From assembly GCF_000827125.1 (NCBI RefSeq), contig NZ_CP010311.1:2108001-2172000 (forward strand): a DNA stretch of 64,000 bases. Direction: 5' to 3'. Of this stretch, positions 17,199-25,935 are shown piece by piece. The stretch's first letter is position 1; the number at the start of each line of letters is the position of its first letter. Source of the DNA: Geoalkalibacter subterraneus (GTDB taxonomy: Bacteria; Desulfobacterota; Desulfuromonadia; Desulfuromonadales; Geoalkalibacteraceae). The translations under genes and the position numbers were made by a program. Under the pieces are notes generated by a model. That model was not told the DNA's origin, ran no database searches, and saw only the letters and a program-made list of their open reading frames with translations.

Positions 17199-18749
17199 CT
17201 CAACTTTCGCAGTGAGTAAAAATTTATAAAAGACTGAAATTATAGAGGAAAAGCATCATCTCTTGTTGTAAAATAGGTTATCGCCAAACAACCTGTCACA
17301 CACAAGGAGATGATGCTTTGGATCAGATTGTAGCAGAAACCGTTTCATGCCAGAATCAAATTAATTCGTTCTTTGACAATCAGCGCATCGCACTACTACT
17401 GAAGCAAAGCAACGTGGCCAAACAGTACGGGATCGCTCCCGTTGTGGTGATGCGGATGATCTTCAGCCTGGTATTCACCGGCAAGAATCTCTTCCGCTAC
17501 CTCCAGGCGGATGACTCCGGACGTGAGATTGGCAAGGACACCGTTTACCGCTTTCTCAATTCGGTCAATGCCAACTGGCGCAAGTTCCTGCATTTGCTCT
17601 GTGCAATTGTCCTCAACAAGAAGATTCTGCCGCTGACATCGACAGACACACCCAAGGTCTTCATTGTTGACGACTCGCTCTACAACCGCAATCGGAGCAA
17701 AAATGTTGAACTGCTGGCGCGTGTCCATGACCATAATGATCATCGCTACTACCGCGGTTTCCGACTGCTGACCCTGGGCTGGTCGGACGGTTCAAGTTTC
17801 TTGCCGGTTTCATTCAGCCTGCTCAGCTCCGCCCAAAAGAAAAATCGACTGGCGGAAGCGGCTGAGATCGACAAACGAACTAACGGGTTTAAACGCCGCG
17901 CTGAAAGCCTGCGCAAGGCTCCCGATGTCCTCATGGATCTTGTGAAACAGGCCCGCGATAGCGGCATCAGTGCCGATTACCTGCTGTTTGATAGCTGGTT
18001 CGCTTTTCCTTCGACGATCATCGGCCTTCTTGAACTGAAGCAACAGGTCATCTGCATGCTCAAATCGGCGAAGACCAAATATGGCTATAACGGTTTCGAC
18101 CTGACCTTGGATGAACTGTACAAGAGCGTTTTCAAACGTCGCGGCCGGGCGAAAATCCTGGCATCGGTCGAGGTTGAGCTGGGGACGAACAGCAACAATG
18201 AGACCGTTATGGCCAAGATAGTTTTCGTTCGGGCTCGTGGCGCCAAGAAGAAGTGGCTGGCGCTTTTGTCCACCGATCTGGAGCTCACCGACGAAGAGAT
18301 TGTCAAACTCTATAAACGCCGCTGGGACATCGAGGTGTTCTTCAAGATCTCAAAGAGCTATTTGCGCTTGGCCAAAGAGTTCCAGAGCCGTAGCTACGAT
18401 GCGTTGGTTGCCCATACAACGATTGTGTTTGCCCGTTATATCATGCTGGAATTGGCCAGGCGTTCGGCAAAAGACCCAAGAACGCTGGGCAGCCTGTTCC
18501 ATGCCGGGTGCGATGAGTTGCGGCAAACCAGTTTTGCCGAAGCCGTCACCTTGTTGTTGACCTCGTTGCGGCAGTTGATTAAGGGGTTCGGCGATAAAAT
18601 CGCGGCACCAATCGCGCAGGCCCTGGACGCATTTTGGGCGCAAATGCCGAGCTTATTGCGAAGGCCGATGCTACTTCCAGCCTGTATTTTTTAAAAGATC
18701 AATGTGATATCAAACTATTACGCCGCTTGGAGCGGTGCGAAAGTTGAGT
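17198..18749 (+). mobile_element. Complete IS4-family insertion sequence
   Basis: 1552 bases with terminal inverted repeats ACTCAACTTTCGCA and TGCGAAAGTTGAGT. It is flanked by the direct repeat TTCTG (17193-17197 and 18750-18754), a 5-base target duplication. Insertion was at the stop codon of the integrase. A 3' fragment of the same element lies at 3617-4074. Confidence 0.92.
17318..18694 (+). CDS. IS4-family DDE transposase
   Basis: 458 residues. Catalytic acidic segments are at FIVDDSLYNRNRSKN and in ADYLLFDSWFAFPS, and the YREK signature is at YKRRWDIEVFFKISKSYLRLAKEF near residue 330. Length and motifs are those of a full IS4-group transposase, and the terminal repeats are intact, so the copy may be active. 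The start at 17318 is a TTG; an AAGGAG site lies about 10 bases before it. The 3' part is nearly identical to the fragment at 3617. Confidence 0.93.
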   Translation: MDQIVAETVSCQNQINSFFDNQRIALLLKQSNVAKQYGIAPVVVMRMIFSLVFTGKNLFRYLQADDSGREIGKDTVYRFLNSVNANWRKFLHLLCAIVLNKKILPLTSTDTPKVFIVDDSLYNRNRSKNVELLARVHDHNDHRYYRGFRLLTLGWSDGSSFLPVSFSLLSSAQKKNRLAEAAEIDKRTNGFKRRAESLRKAPDVLMDLVKQARDSGISADYLLFDSWFAFPSTIIGLLELKQQVICMLKSAKTKYGYNGFDLTLDELYKSVFKRRGRAKILASVEVELGTNSNNETVMAKIVFVRARGAKKKWLALLSTDLELTDEEIVKLYKRRWDIEVFFKISKSYLRLAKEFQSRSYDALVAHTTIVFARYIMLELARRSAKDPRTLGSLFHAGCDELRQTSFAEAVTLLLTSLRQLIKGFGDKIAAPIAQALDAFWAQMPSLLRRPMLLPACIF

Positions 18750-18754
18750 TTCTG

Positions 18755-19061
18755 ATGAAAGCCCGATGAAAGTCAGTCCTTATCGAAACACAAGCGACTG
18801 ATTTTAAAGAAAAAAAACTGGTGGAGCAAACAGCTCTCGACCACAACTCAGTCTCCGACCCCAATCAACCCTGTAACACATTGAAAACAAAGGGCTTAAT
18901 ATAGGAAGCCGAGTCACGCCCCAAGTTCCCGCCGAGGAAGTAACTTTTCTCCCCCGATTTCCAAGCTCCGGACGAGGATGCTGGGTTTGCAACGCGAGCG
19001 AATACCAAGAACAACCTCCCAACGAATCTGATTCGATTCCGAAAACCGGAATCGACCTGGC
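18755..19061. other. Intergenic region between IS4 and the Fic gene
   Basis: No gene can be supported here. The first bases (ATGAAAGCC) are the original sequence downstream of the integrase stop. A 7-bp hairpin CGATTCC/GGAATCG at 19034-19054 lies just past the Fic stop and might help end that transcript, but it has no T-tract. Confidence 0.5.
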
Positions 19062-20231
19062 CTACCTACCCGGCAGTTCCGTACCGCGACTCATGATCTC
19101 GATATAGCCCGCATAACTGAACAGGCGGTTACGCTTCCGGGCAGTCAGCTCCTTAACGATGCCGAGCTGTTCCAGGTGGCCGAGTGCCTTGTTGACCGTG
19201 GCCGGGGTGATGCCGGTCTTCTCCACCAACGAGCCCGAGGTGGCGATGGGATGCTCCATCAGCGCCCGGTGAATCTGCAGCGTGGATGCAGCCGCCCGGC
19301 CGAGACCGCTGATCTTGTCGCGGTCCTGGTTCGAAAGGTCGAGAAGTTGCTGCGCCGTTTCCACCGCCTGGGTGGCGGTGACGATCACCGCCTCGGAGAA
19401 GAAGTCGAGCCAGGCTTCCCAGTCACCTGTCATACGCACGTTGTTGAGCAGCTCGTAGTAGTACTGGCGATGTGTTTTGAAATAGAGGCTGAGGTAGAGC
19501 ATCGGCTCCCGCAGCACCTTCTGCTCGCACAAAAGCAGCGCAATCAGCAGACGACCGAGACGGCCGTTACCGTCCAGAAATGGGTGGATCGTCTCGAACT
19601 GCACATGGGCCAGCGCCGCCTTGAGCAGCACCGGAGTCGGTTCCGGCTGGTCATGGAGGAAGAACTCCAGCTTGCTCATGCACTCCAGCACCTCTTCGGC
19701 CGGAGGCGGAACGAAGGCCGCATTGCCGGGCCGGGTGCCTCCGATCCAGTTCTGGCTGCGCCGAAATTCCCCTGGTGTCTGATTGCTGCCCCGGCCCTTA
19801 GTCAGCAGAACGCCATGGATCTCGCGGAACAAGCGCAGCGACAGCGGCAGCCCTTCCCCCAACAGACGCAGGCCGTGATCGAGGGCGGCGACATAGTTGC
19901 TGACCTCTCGCACATCATCCAGTGGTACACCCGGTTCCTGATCCAGCTCGAACAGCAGCAGATCCGACAGCGACGACTGGGTTCCCTCGATCATGGAGGA
20001 GAGCACCGCTTCCTTACGGACGTACATGTAGAGGAACAGCGAGGTGTCCGGCAGCAAGGTTGAGACGCTGTCCAGCCGCCCGAGCGCCAGCAGCGCCTGG
20101 TCAAACTTGCTGCGCAGCTCCGGGGTCCAGTCGATGGGCGGACGCGGCGGCAGCGGCGCGGGCACGAAGGCCTGGGCCTTCTCACCCACCGTCGATATGG
20201 TCACGTATTTGCCTTGGAGTTCTCGCTTCAT
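19062..20231 (-). CDS. Fic family protein with C-terminal winged helix
   Basis: 389 residues. The catalytic Fic motif HPFLDGNGRLGR (His216) is complete, as expected for an AMP-transferring or related enzyme acting on proteins. An inhibitory helix motif SSMIEG (Ser78, Glu82) lies N-terminal to it, so the enzyme is probably self-inhibited (class II). The C-terminal 90 residues look like a winged helix (GSLVEKTGITPATVNKALGHLEQLGIV), common in the DUF4172-less Fic/DOC family with DNA binding. Likely a standalone regulator or toxin-like modifier. The repeated TAAAATAA motif directly upstream suggests that it represses itself. Confidence 0.9.
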   Translation of the reverse strand: MKRELQGKYVTISTVGEKAQAFVPAPLPPRPPIDWTPELRSKFDQALLALGRLDSVSTLLPDTSLFLYMYVRKEAVLSSMIEGTQSSLSDLLLFELDQEPGVPLDDVREVSNYVAALDHGLRLLGEGLPLSLRLFREIHGVLLTKGRGSNQTPGEFRRSQNWIGGTRPGNAAFVPPPAEEVLECMSKLEFFLHDQPEPTPVLLKAALAHVQFETIHPFLDGNGRLGRLLIALLLCEQKVLREPMLYLSLYFKTHRQYYYELLNNVRMTGDWEAWLDFFSEAVIVTATQAVETAQQLLDLSNQDRDKISGLGRAAASTLQIHRALMEHPIATSGSLVEKTGITPATVNKALGHLEQLGIVKELTARKRNRLFSYAGYIEIMSRGTELPGR

Positions 20232-20248
20232 CCTGCCTGCCTCGAACC

Positions 20249-20297
20249 TAAAATAAGATTCGCCTTTATTTTACCTTAATAGCATATCCTAAAATAA
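20249..20297. promoter_or_regulatory. Putative Fic operator, TAAAATAA repeats
   Basis: TAAAATAA at 20249-20256 and its reverse complement TTATTTTA at 20266-20273 form an inverted repeat 18 bases upstream of the Fic start. A third, direct copy is at 20290-20297. The winged helix of the Fic protein is the obvious candidate ligand; this is inference from position. Confidence 0.5.
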
Positions 20298-20398
20298 GGG
20301 GTCGGGAAGCAAAAATCAAGCGAAATTCCCGATTGGCCGTTTCGATTTCCTCAGACGAGCGTTCGACGCTGCAACGCATCTGCTAATGATGTCGATGG

Positions 20399-23300
20399 TT
20401 ACAAGCTGATTCTTCGCCTGATTTTCCGCGCTTTTTCCCAAAGTCCCAGACCGGACACCCAGGCCCTCCATTTTTCAACCTCCAGTGATGCGTAATTGTT
20501 GAACATATACAGTTCTTGCGCCCATACCGTGGGAATGGTAAAGCGCTGAACTGTGTCCGGCACGACCAACGTCCCCTTCTCACGGGCCACCTGTTCCCGT
20601 GCCGCTGTTACCATGAAGTGTAGCCGGTTCAGTAAATTGACCTCGCTTGCCCCCGCATCCATGTCGAGTGAAAGCAGATTCAAAGAAGGAAACATCTCCT
20701 TGAGTTTATTCTCCATCCCCTTTCCGGTGATGTGATTGGCAATACAGCCGAAGGGCTGGAGACAGACGATGTTGCCGATCCCTTCGTTGAGCATGGTGAT
20801 CATTTCGGCGGTGAGAAGCCATCCTTCGCCAAACTGGTTGGCCAGGCTGACAACCTCGTCGGTTATTTCAGCCAATTCTCTCAAGTCATGAGCCTTTCTG
20901 TAAAAGCGAAACCCCTGCATAACCCGCTCGATTTGATCGATGTGGTATCTTGAGTATATCTCCAGCAGCCTGTACTTGATACGATCTACCAAAGAACGTT
21001 TTAAAAAGGCCTTTTGATCATAGGTTTCATTGATAAAGCGCTGGGCGAAAAAACTCTGTATAGGAGGAAGAACCACTTCCACTCCCTGGCCGGACAGCCA
21101 GTCGATGATATTTCCGTTGGAGAAAAAGTTATATTTAACGAAAATCTCTCCAACGATCCCGACTCTTGGGACCGTCTTGTCGTTGATCTCAACCAGGTTG
21201 AAGTCCGTCACGGCTTTTTTTAGAAGATTGAGAAGATAATAATAATCTGCATTCTCGATGCCTGTCTCCATTTCAAGGAGGTATTTTTCATGCAGGTTTT
21301 TGGATGTCCCGGGCACCTTTTCCCTGACCATTGTGGATAGATACATCCTGGCCAGGGGATCCGCGAAAATAATTCCCAGGCCCAGCCTTTTTATCAGCCC
21401 CATTTTATCTATTTTAAACCCCGGCTGGGGATTGATTTCCTCATTGGATATAGTGATTACCGGGACCTCATCCAGGCCGGCTGCGGCCAGTCCTTTTCTG
21501 ATAAGCGACACGTATGAGGATGCCCGGCATTGACCACCGGTCTGGGTCAGAATAACAGCGGTATTTTCAGGATCGTAGCAGCCTGATTGGAAGGCCTTGA
21601 TAATATCGCCGGCGACCAGGATAGCGGGGTAGCACATGTCGTTGTTGATGGTTTTTAGTCCCCATTCAACCGATACCCTATCCTGGGGCGGGAGGACTTC
21701 CACCCGGTAACCCAGGGGCCTGAAAGCAGACGGGATCAGCGGTGAATAAAAGGGGGAAAAATAGGGAGCGATCAGGATTCTCTTTCTGTCTTCTTCCACA
21801 ACCGCCCGGTCTTTTTTCATTGTGCCGGCCCCTGTGGCCCTCGTTTTACCGTTTTTTTCTTTCACCGCCTCCAGCATGGAGCGCAGTCTGATCCTGACGG
21901 CACCCAGGTTGGAGATTTCATCCATCTTGATCAAACCATGGATTTTTCCGCCGTAACGCAAAATTTCTTTGACCTCGTCGGTCGAAACCGCATCCGGCCC
22001 GCAGCCAAAAGAGGTCAACTGAACCATTTGGGCATTGGCCGTGTCCGTTACCCACCCGGCCGCCGCGTACAGTCTGTTTGCATAGCTCCACTGGGTCAGG
22101 ACATTGACATCTTCCAGTGAGACGGCATCTGCATTCAAGGGAACAGCCGTTTCACTGATGACATCCACTCCCAGTTCCGTCAACAGCTGCGAAATACCGT
22201 GGTTGATAAGCGGGTCCACATGATAGGGGCGACCGGCAAGAACAACTGTTGTCCGCCCCTCGGCATCCGCCTTGCTTAGCTGCGTCTTCGCCATGGACTT
22301 GAGTTGTTTCCTGTAATTCGATTGTGCCGCCATCCCCTTTTCGACACCTTCCGACACCGTCCGGTAATTGATTCCGGACTGCTTGAAGAATAGATAAAGC
22401 TGATCCTTCAGCAAATTGAAATCCTTAAAACTGATAACCGGGTTCTCCAGGGGAATCCCGAATTTCCGCTCAGGGTTAACCGCACTTTTCAAAAGGTCGG
22501 GATATCCGGTAACCACCGGGCAATTATAAGTATTTAAAGCATTTTCGTATTCTTCCTGCTCATAGACCACGGTAGGGTAGAATATCCTGTCGACTTTTTT
22601 TCCGATAAGGTCGAAAATGTGACCATGGGCAAGCTTGGCGGGAAAGCAGATGTTTTCCGACATGACAGTGGCGGAACCCTTTTCGTAAAGTTTGAAACCG
22701 GATTCAGCAGAGAGAACCACCCTGAAGCCGCATGTGGTCAAAAAGGCGCACCAAAAGGGAAAGTTTTCATACATGTTCAGGCAGCGGGGGATACCGTAGG
22801 TGAAAATCGGTTCGCCTTCGGGTTCCGTGTTTCGCTCAAACAGGAGCCTTATCTGATCATCAATCAGGTTCCTTCCTTTGCGTTGAGCATCCGGATTGTT
22901 GCTGAAGCGCCGCTCGCATCGGTTCCCTGTATAAAAATGGTTTCCGTTGCTGAAAGTCAGCTTCAAAACCCTGCACTGGTTTTCACATCCCCGGCAGCGG
23001 ATTTCCTTTTTTGAAAAACCACTTCCCATCACCAATTTCTCAAAAACCAGGTCGTCGGTCTCCCGTCCCGGCCGATCCGGACCTTTCAGCGCTTCTTGCT
23101 GCGGAGCAACGGCCGCCACAACATGCGCACGATGATTGGCAAGGGCTGTCAGGGCCGCACCGTAGGCTCCCATCAGCTCGGAAATATCCGGTCTCATAAC
23201 CTCCTTGTTCAGAAGCACCTCCAAGGCGCGTAATACGGCTGGATTTCGAAATGTTCCGCCCTGAACTACGATTTTGTCCCCCAGGACATCGACGTCCTTC

Positions 23301-24910
23301 AGCTTCAGCACTTTGTACAGAGCATTTTTGATAACCGAATACGCCAAACCTGCCGAAATGTCGCCGACCGTCGCCCCTTCCCGAAGGGCCTGCTTCACTT
23401 TGGAGTTCATGAAGATGGTGCAGCGGGTTCCCAGATCAAAAGGTGATTTGCTATCGCATGCAATCTCTGCGAATTCCTGGACACTATACCCTAGCGAACG
23501 GGCAAACGTCTCAATAAAGGAACCACATCCCGATGAGCAGGCCTCATTGATCTGAATTTCAGCCACGGCGTTGTCATGAATATAGATCGCCTTCATGTCC
23601 TGCCCGCCGATATCCAGAATAAAGGATACATCCGGCTCAAAGCGCCGCGCCGCCCGGTAATGCGCCATGGTCTCAACCAGGCCGTCGTCCAACCCGAAGG
23701 CGGTTCTTATGAGACTTTCACCATAGCCGGTGGCCGCCGTTCTGGTGATCCGCGGGGCAAAGCCGGCAGAAACAAACTTTTTTCTGAATTCAGCCAGTCC
23801 CTTTTTTACCGCCTGGATGGGATCGCCGTTGTTGGGGCCGTAATAGCTCAGAACCAGTTTGCCTTTCTCATCGACAAGGACGATCTTGGTGGTGGTTGAC
23901 CCCGAATCCACACCTAAAAAAAGATCTTTTCCTTTTGCCTCAGGCAGGTCAATCCTGGGAACCAAATTTCGCTCATGCCTTTTTTGCCATATTTCAAATT
24001 CGTAATTGCTTGCAAACAGGGGGGGCAGCCTTTTGGTGCCGCTGTTGGTTGCACGGCTGACACCTCTCTCGGACATGGATAAAAAATTGCTGATCCGGCC
24101 CCGACATGGTTTGCCATTGCGCACCATGGCCGCTCCCATGGCGGGAAGCAGTTCCGGATGATCCGGAAGTACCAGGTCATCCGGATGCTCAATGCCGAGC
24201 AGATTTGCAAAGGCTTTCCGCAGGATTGGATAAAATGTCAGCGGCCCGCCTCCGATCAGTATTTTTCTTTCCATCTCCCGTCCACGGGACAAGGCGGTTA
24301 TCACCTGAAGGGCGACCGAATGAAATATGGAAGCCGCCACATCTTCCCTGGATACATGGCGGCTCAGCAGGGCCTGGATGTCGGTTTTGGCGAAAACGCC
24401 GCACCGCGACGCAATCGGATAAATATTCGTGGCTTTTCCGGCCAGAACGTTCAGTTCCGCTACATCAACACCCAGGAGAACCGCCATTTGATCGATAAAA
24501 GCACCGGTCCCGCCGGCGCAACTTCCGTTCATCCGGATATCGGGGCGGCCACTGCCGTCAAAGAATATTATTTTGGAGTCTTCTCCGCCGATTTCGATAA
24601 ATGTCCTGGCTTCGGGGAAAAACTTTTCGATGACGTGCGCGGAGGCCACCACTTCCTGCACGAACGGCAGGCCGAAGAATTCGGCCGCACCCATCCCCGC
24701 CGATCCGGTAACCGCCAAATCAAGCTCCACGTCGCCAAGTTTCTCAAGGGCGTCATTGAAAATACGCCGTGTTGTTTCCACTGTTTTGCCCTGATGACGA
24801 CAGTAGCGGAAAAATACCATGCCACCCTCTTTATCCAGGATAACCGCCTTGGCTGTAGTTGAACCGATATCGATCCCGGCAAAATAGAGACTTTCTGCAT
24901 GGTTCTTCAT
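20399..24910 (-). CDS. Giant 2-hydroxyacyl-CoA dehydratase-type activase (BadF/BcrA family, CoA-substrate protein)
   Basis: 1503 residues. Two ASKHA ATPase domains come first: GIDIGSTTAKAVI with GGEDSK and NGSCAGGTGAFIDQ (about 10-270), then GVDSGSTTTKIVLVD with DIGGQDMKA and NEACSSGCGSFIE (about 325-590). The Cys in each SC/AC-x-G-G segment is the likely ligand of a bridging [4Fe-4S] cluster. A Cys-rich stretch (CRGCENQCR) and a DUF2229-like domain follow (YGIPRCLNMYENFPFW), then a HgdB-like C-terminal half. Family members use ATP to push an electron into a dehydratase or reductase. The substrate is unknown. It is the last gene of the efflux operon, overlapping the HD protein by four bases. 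Confidence 0.88.
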   Translation of the reverse strand: MKNHAESLYFAGIDIGSTTAKAVILDKEGGMVFFRYCRHQGKTVETTRRIFNDALEKLGDVELDLAVTGSAGMGAAEFFGLPFVQEVVASAHVIEKFFPEARTFIEIGGEDSKIIFFDGSGRPDIRMNGSCAGGTGAFIDQMAVLLGVDVAELNVLAGKATNIYPIASRCGVFAKTDIQALLSRHVSREDVAASIFHSVALQVITALSRGREMERKILIGGGPLTFYPILRKAFANLLGIEHPDDLVLPDHPELLPAMGAAMVRNGKPCRGRISNFLSMSERGVSRATNSGTKRLPPLFASNYEFEIWQKRHERNLVPRIDLPEAKGKDLFLGVDSGSTTTKIVLVDEKGKLVLSYYGPNNGDPIQAVKKGLAEFRKKFVSAGFAPRITRTAATGYGESLIRTAFGLDDGLVETMAHYRAARRFEPDVSFILDIGGQDMKAIYIHDNAVAEIQINEACSSGCGSFIETFARSLGYSVQEFAEIACDSKSPFDLGTRCTIFMNSKVKQALREGATVGDISAGLAYSVIKNALYKVLKLKDVDVLGDKIVVQGGTFRNPAVLRALEVLLNKEVMRPDISELMGAYGAALTALANHRAHVVAAVAPQQEALKGPDRPGRETDDLVFEKLVMGSGFSKKEIRCRGCENQCRVLKLTFSNGNHFYTGNRCERRFSNNPDAQRKGRNLIDDQIRLLFERNTEPEGEPIFTYGIPRCLNMYENFPFWCAFLTTCGFRVVLSAESGFKLYEKGSATVMSENICFPAKLAHGHIFDLIGKKVDRIFYPTVVYEQEEYENALNTYNCPVVTGYPDLLKSAVNPERKFGIPLENPVISFKDFNLLKDQLYLFFKQSGINYRTVSEGVEKGMAAQSNYRKQLKSMAKTQLSKADAEGRTTVVLAGRPYHVDPLINHGISQLLTELGVDVISETAVPLNADAVSLEDVNVLTQWSYANRLYAAAGWVTDTANAQMVQLTSFGCGPDAVSTDEVKEILRYGGKIHGLIKMDEISNLGAVRIRLRSMLEAVKEKNGKTRATGAGTMKKDRAVVEEDRKRILIAPYFSPFYSPLIPSAFRPLGYRVEVLPPQDRVSVEWGLKTINNDMCYPAILVAGDIIKAFQSGCYDPENTAVILTQTGGQCRASSYVSLIRKGLAAAGLDEVPVITISNEEINPQPGFKIDKMGLIKRLGLGIIFADPLARMYLSTMVREKVPGTSKNLHEKYLLEMETGIENADYYYLLNLLKKAVTDFNLVEINDKTVPRVGIVGEIFVKYNFFSNGNIIDWLSGQGVEVVLPPIQSFFAQRFINETYDQKAFLKRSLVDRIKYRLLEIYSRYHIDQIERVMQGFRFYRKAHDLRELAEITDEVVSLANQFGEGWLLTAEMITMLNEGIGNIVCLQPFGCIANHITGKGMENKLKEMFPSLNLLSLDMDAGASEVNLLNRLHFMVTAAREQVAREKGTLVVPDTVQRFTIPTVWAQELYMFNNYASLEVEKWRAWVSGLGLWEKARKIRRRISL

Positions 24911-25935
24911 CTTTTTTCATCTCCCGGTTCCGGATGAACGCAACGGGAGGCCGCCTCTGTGGGTTTGTCTTGTTTCTTCATGCTCAGATAGTCCCTTGCA
25001 GAGCAAAAGGTATCCACCAGAGAAACCACCAGCGATTCCATATGGCGCGGCGGTATAACAGTAAGCGGCCACATGTGTTTTTTAATAATATCCGCTTCTT
25101 TTTCGGTAAGACCGGTGATGCTGCGGGCGTTCTCAAGAGCGATAGTATGGTGCCGGAAACCGTGCAGCCTGGGTCCGTCATGCAGCCAGTCATAGTAGAA
25201 AAGATCGTGCAGCAACGCACCCCGGATAATCGCCCGGGTGTCAAGGGAAAGTCTTTTTCCCCAGCGAAAGCTCAGGCAGGCCACCTCCTCCACATGATCC
25301 AATCGGGTTTTCCCCCTGTGATGGTTATACTGCGCCAGTTTTGCAACCTCCGGCAGATCGAGAAGCGGCCTTGCCGTGTTGACGAATTCCGCCTCCATCA
25401 GAGTTTTCTCTTCCGGCGTCAGGCGGAGGAAACGCCCGGCTGCAACCGCCAGGAAATCCATCGACATGATTGAGATCGTTGCTCCGGCCACTATCCACTT
25501 GAAGACCGGTGAAAGCAGGACGAGCATGCTTTGATAGGGGGGCAAAACGGCATATTCAAAAGCGAAGGCCAGCAGTATCCAGTACAGGGAGAATTTTAGA
25601 CAGATGTGCCCCCTGTAATTAAATCTTTGGTCCGAATAGTCCCACAGACGGATCTGGAAAAAGTATTGAGCAACCAATCCGGAGCCGAATTCGAGTCCGG
25701 TTGTGATTATGAAATAAGCGAAGGCCTTGGTTCCCCAATTGGATTCCTGCAGCAATGAAACCGCTGCCATAAGCATCACTGCGCCGGCACCGTAAAGGAT
25801 GAGATACGGCCCCTTCAGGAGGCCGGGATTGACGAACCGCTTGTCACGCACGGAACGATAGGAGACCTCCAGCATCCATCCAAGAATGGAAAAAAAGGAG
25901 AAAGAAAAGAAGAAGTTTACAACATCGGCCGTCAT
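24907..25935 (-). CDS. Membrane protein (CmpB/DUF1113-like) fused to an HD domain
   Basis: 342 residues. The N-terminal half has about five hydrophobic segments and the motif FSILGWMLEVSYRSV, FVNPGLLKGPYLILYG, as in the putative 'ABC transporter type IV' (CmpB) family. The C-terminal half is an HD hydrolase (RLDHVEEVACLSFRWG, ALLHDLFYYDW, HHTIALENA), with the metal-binding His and Asp residues retained. Such HD domains cleave phosphoester bonds; the substrate is unknown. The fusion links a membrane sensor to a cytoplasmic phosphohydrolase. It lies between the RND pump and the activase, overlapping both by ATGA. Confidence 0.8.
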   Translation of the reverse strand: MTADVVNFFFSFSFFSILGWMLEVSYRSVRDKRFVNPGLLKGPYLILYGAGAVMLMAAVSLLQESNWGTKAFAYFIITTGLEFGSGLVAQYFFQIRLWDYSDQRFNYRGHICLKFSLYWILLAFAFEYAVLPPYQSMLVLLSPVFKWIVAGATISIMSMDFLAVAAGRFLRLTPEEKTLMEAEFVNTARPLLDLPEVAKLAQYNHHRGKTRLDHVEEVACLSFRWGKRLSLDTRAIIRGALLHDLFYYDWLHDGPRLHGFRHHTIALENARSITGLTEKEADIIKKHMWPLTVIPPRHMESLVVSLVDTFCSARDYLSMKKQDKPTEAASRCVHPEPGDEKR

